From: Brevundimonas sp. UBA2388 | GTDB lineage: Bacteria; Pseudomonadota; Alphaproteobacteria; Caulobacterales; Caulobacteraceae | Length of the DNA: 7,546 nucleotides | Reading direction: 5' to 3' | Assembly: GCA_002343425.1 (NCBI GenBank) | Contig: DDSO01000085.1 | Span: forward strand, 1 to 7,546 | Shown here: piece by piece, positions 6,984-7,546 of the stretch | Numbering within the stretch: position 1 is the stretch's first letter | Layout: every line of letters starts with the position of its first letter | Program-made: the position numbers and the translations under genes | Notes under the pieces: model-generated | What the model saw: the letters and a program-made list of their open reading frames with translations, nothing else | The model's database searches: none | Told to the model about the DNA's origin: nothing

Positions 6984-7546
6984 ATGGTCACCAACATCGC
7001 CGCCTACCATTTCGCCGCCATCGACGATCCGGCCGGATTCGCCGGCACCCTGCGCGAGCGTGCGGAAGCGCTGGCGCTGCGCGGCACGGTGCTGGTGGCG
7101 GGCGAGGGCGTGAACCTGTTCCTGGCCGGCGGCGCCGAGGCCATCGACGCCTTCCTGGCGCCGCTGCGCGACGATCCGCGCTTCGCCGGCCTGCGGGTGA
7201 AGTACAGCCGCAGCCGGCGGGTGCCGTTCGCCCGGCTCAAGGTGAAGGTGAAGCCGGAGATCATCAGTTTCCGCCGGCCCGGCACCACGCCGGACGGCGC
7301 GCGCGCGCCGGCGGTCGAGCCGCACACGCTGGCGCGCTGGCTGCGGCAGGGCCACGACGACGCCGGCCGCCGCGTGGTGATGCTGGACACGCGCAACGCG
7401 CAGGAGATCGGGCACGGCACCTTCGCCGGTGCATTGACGCTGCCGATCGCCAGGTTCACCGACCTGCCCGCGGCGCTGGCGCCGCACCGCGACGCGCTGA
7501 AGGACGCCACCGTGGTCAGCTTCTGCACCGGCGGCATCCGCTGCGA
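6984..7546 (+). CDS. trhO: tRNA uridine(34) 5-hydroxylase TrhO, N-terminal part (runs off right edge)
   Basis: TrhO (formerly YceA) is a cytoplasmic rhodanese-domain protein that makes the oxygen-dependent 5-hydroxyuridine at wobble position 34 of tRNAs. 187 complete codons are visible. The N-terminal acylphosphatase-like domain (about 1-95) carries AAYHFAAIDDP, LRGTVLVAGEGVNLFLAG, and the family signature FARLKVKVKPEIISFRRPG (about 81-99). A linker (RAPAVEPHTLARWL) leads into the rhodanese domain (about 125 on; VVMLDTRNAQEIGHGTFAGAL). The active-site loop CTGGIRC (181-187) is present up to the window edge, with C181 as the expected catalytic cysteine. The usual protein is somewhat longer, so the C-terminal part is missing. 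ATG 6984 gives the family N-terminus (MVTNIAAYHF). Confidence 0.95.
   Translation, partial: MVTNIAAYHFAAIDDPAGFAGTLRERAEALALRGTVLVAGEGVNLFLAGGAEAIDAFLAPLRDDPRFAGLRVKYSRSRRVPFARLKVKVKPEIISFRRPGTTPDGARAPAVEPHTLARWLRQGHDDAGRRVVMLDTRNAQEIGHGTFAGALTLPIARFTDLPAALAPHRDALKDATVVSFCTGGIRC

Noticed and set aside
6269..6997. N-terminal extension of the FKBP frame to 386 residues
   Set aside because: It would run through the REP element and antisense to the DUF6164 gene. The lipoprotein signal at 6268 has to be at the N-terminus.
6582..7487. Minus-strand frame across the DUF6164 gene and trhO
   Set aside because: It is Arg/Ala/Gly-rich and antisense to two genes with recognisable families.

Overview
The window looks like two bacterial sources joined inside one gene. 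The left part (about 1-4450) reads as a Caulobacterales alphaproteobacterium, most like Brevundimonas. The evidence is the clpB N-terminus, the style of the TonB-dependent receptor, and codon use rich in CGG, TCG, GAT and GGG/GGA. The right part (about 4500-7546) reads as a Xanthomonadaceae gammaproteobacterium (Lysobacter, Luteimonas or Stenotrophomonas-like). It has GTAGGAGCGAC-type REP palindromes, a Xanthomonadaceae-type DUF6164 protein, a typical trhO, and codon use dominated by CGC, GGC, GAC and TAC. These taxonomic calls rest on recognition of sequence style, not on a database search.

Layout, left to right. (1) The 5' part of clpB on the minus strand, running off the left edge just after the first Walker A motif. 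(2) A short intergenic stretch with small palindromes, then a complete minus-strand TonB-dependent outer-membrane receptor. (3) A divergent intergenic region, then a plus-strand LysE/RhtB-family exporter. (4) A plus-strand Tat-exported serine hydrolase of the beta-lactamase / class C penicillin-binding fold with a C-terminal DUF3471 domain. The apparent change of source falls inside this gene, in the conserved block after the first third. (5) A 164-bp nested palindromic REP element between the convergent 3' ends of the hydrolase and an FKBP-type lipoprotein isomerase gene (minus strand). (6) A second REP element of the same design (175 bp) in the divergent region upstream of the isomerase. (7) A plus-strand 120-aa DUF6164-like membrane protein, then the 5' part of trhO (tRNA U34 hydroxylase), running off the right edge.

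No operon-like functional system joins these genes. The left genes are a chaperone, a nutrient receptor and an exporter. The right genes are envelope and tRNA-modification housekeeping. The points most worth a second look are the source boundary inside the hydrolase, the pair of nested palindromes whose arms vary together within each copy, and the two -10-like hexamers placed exactly six bases before ATG codons, which suggests leaderless transcripts. I found no CRISPR array, tRNA, rRNA, insertion sequence or phage gene.
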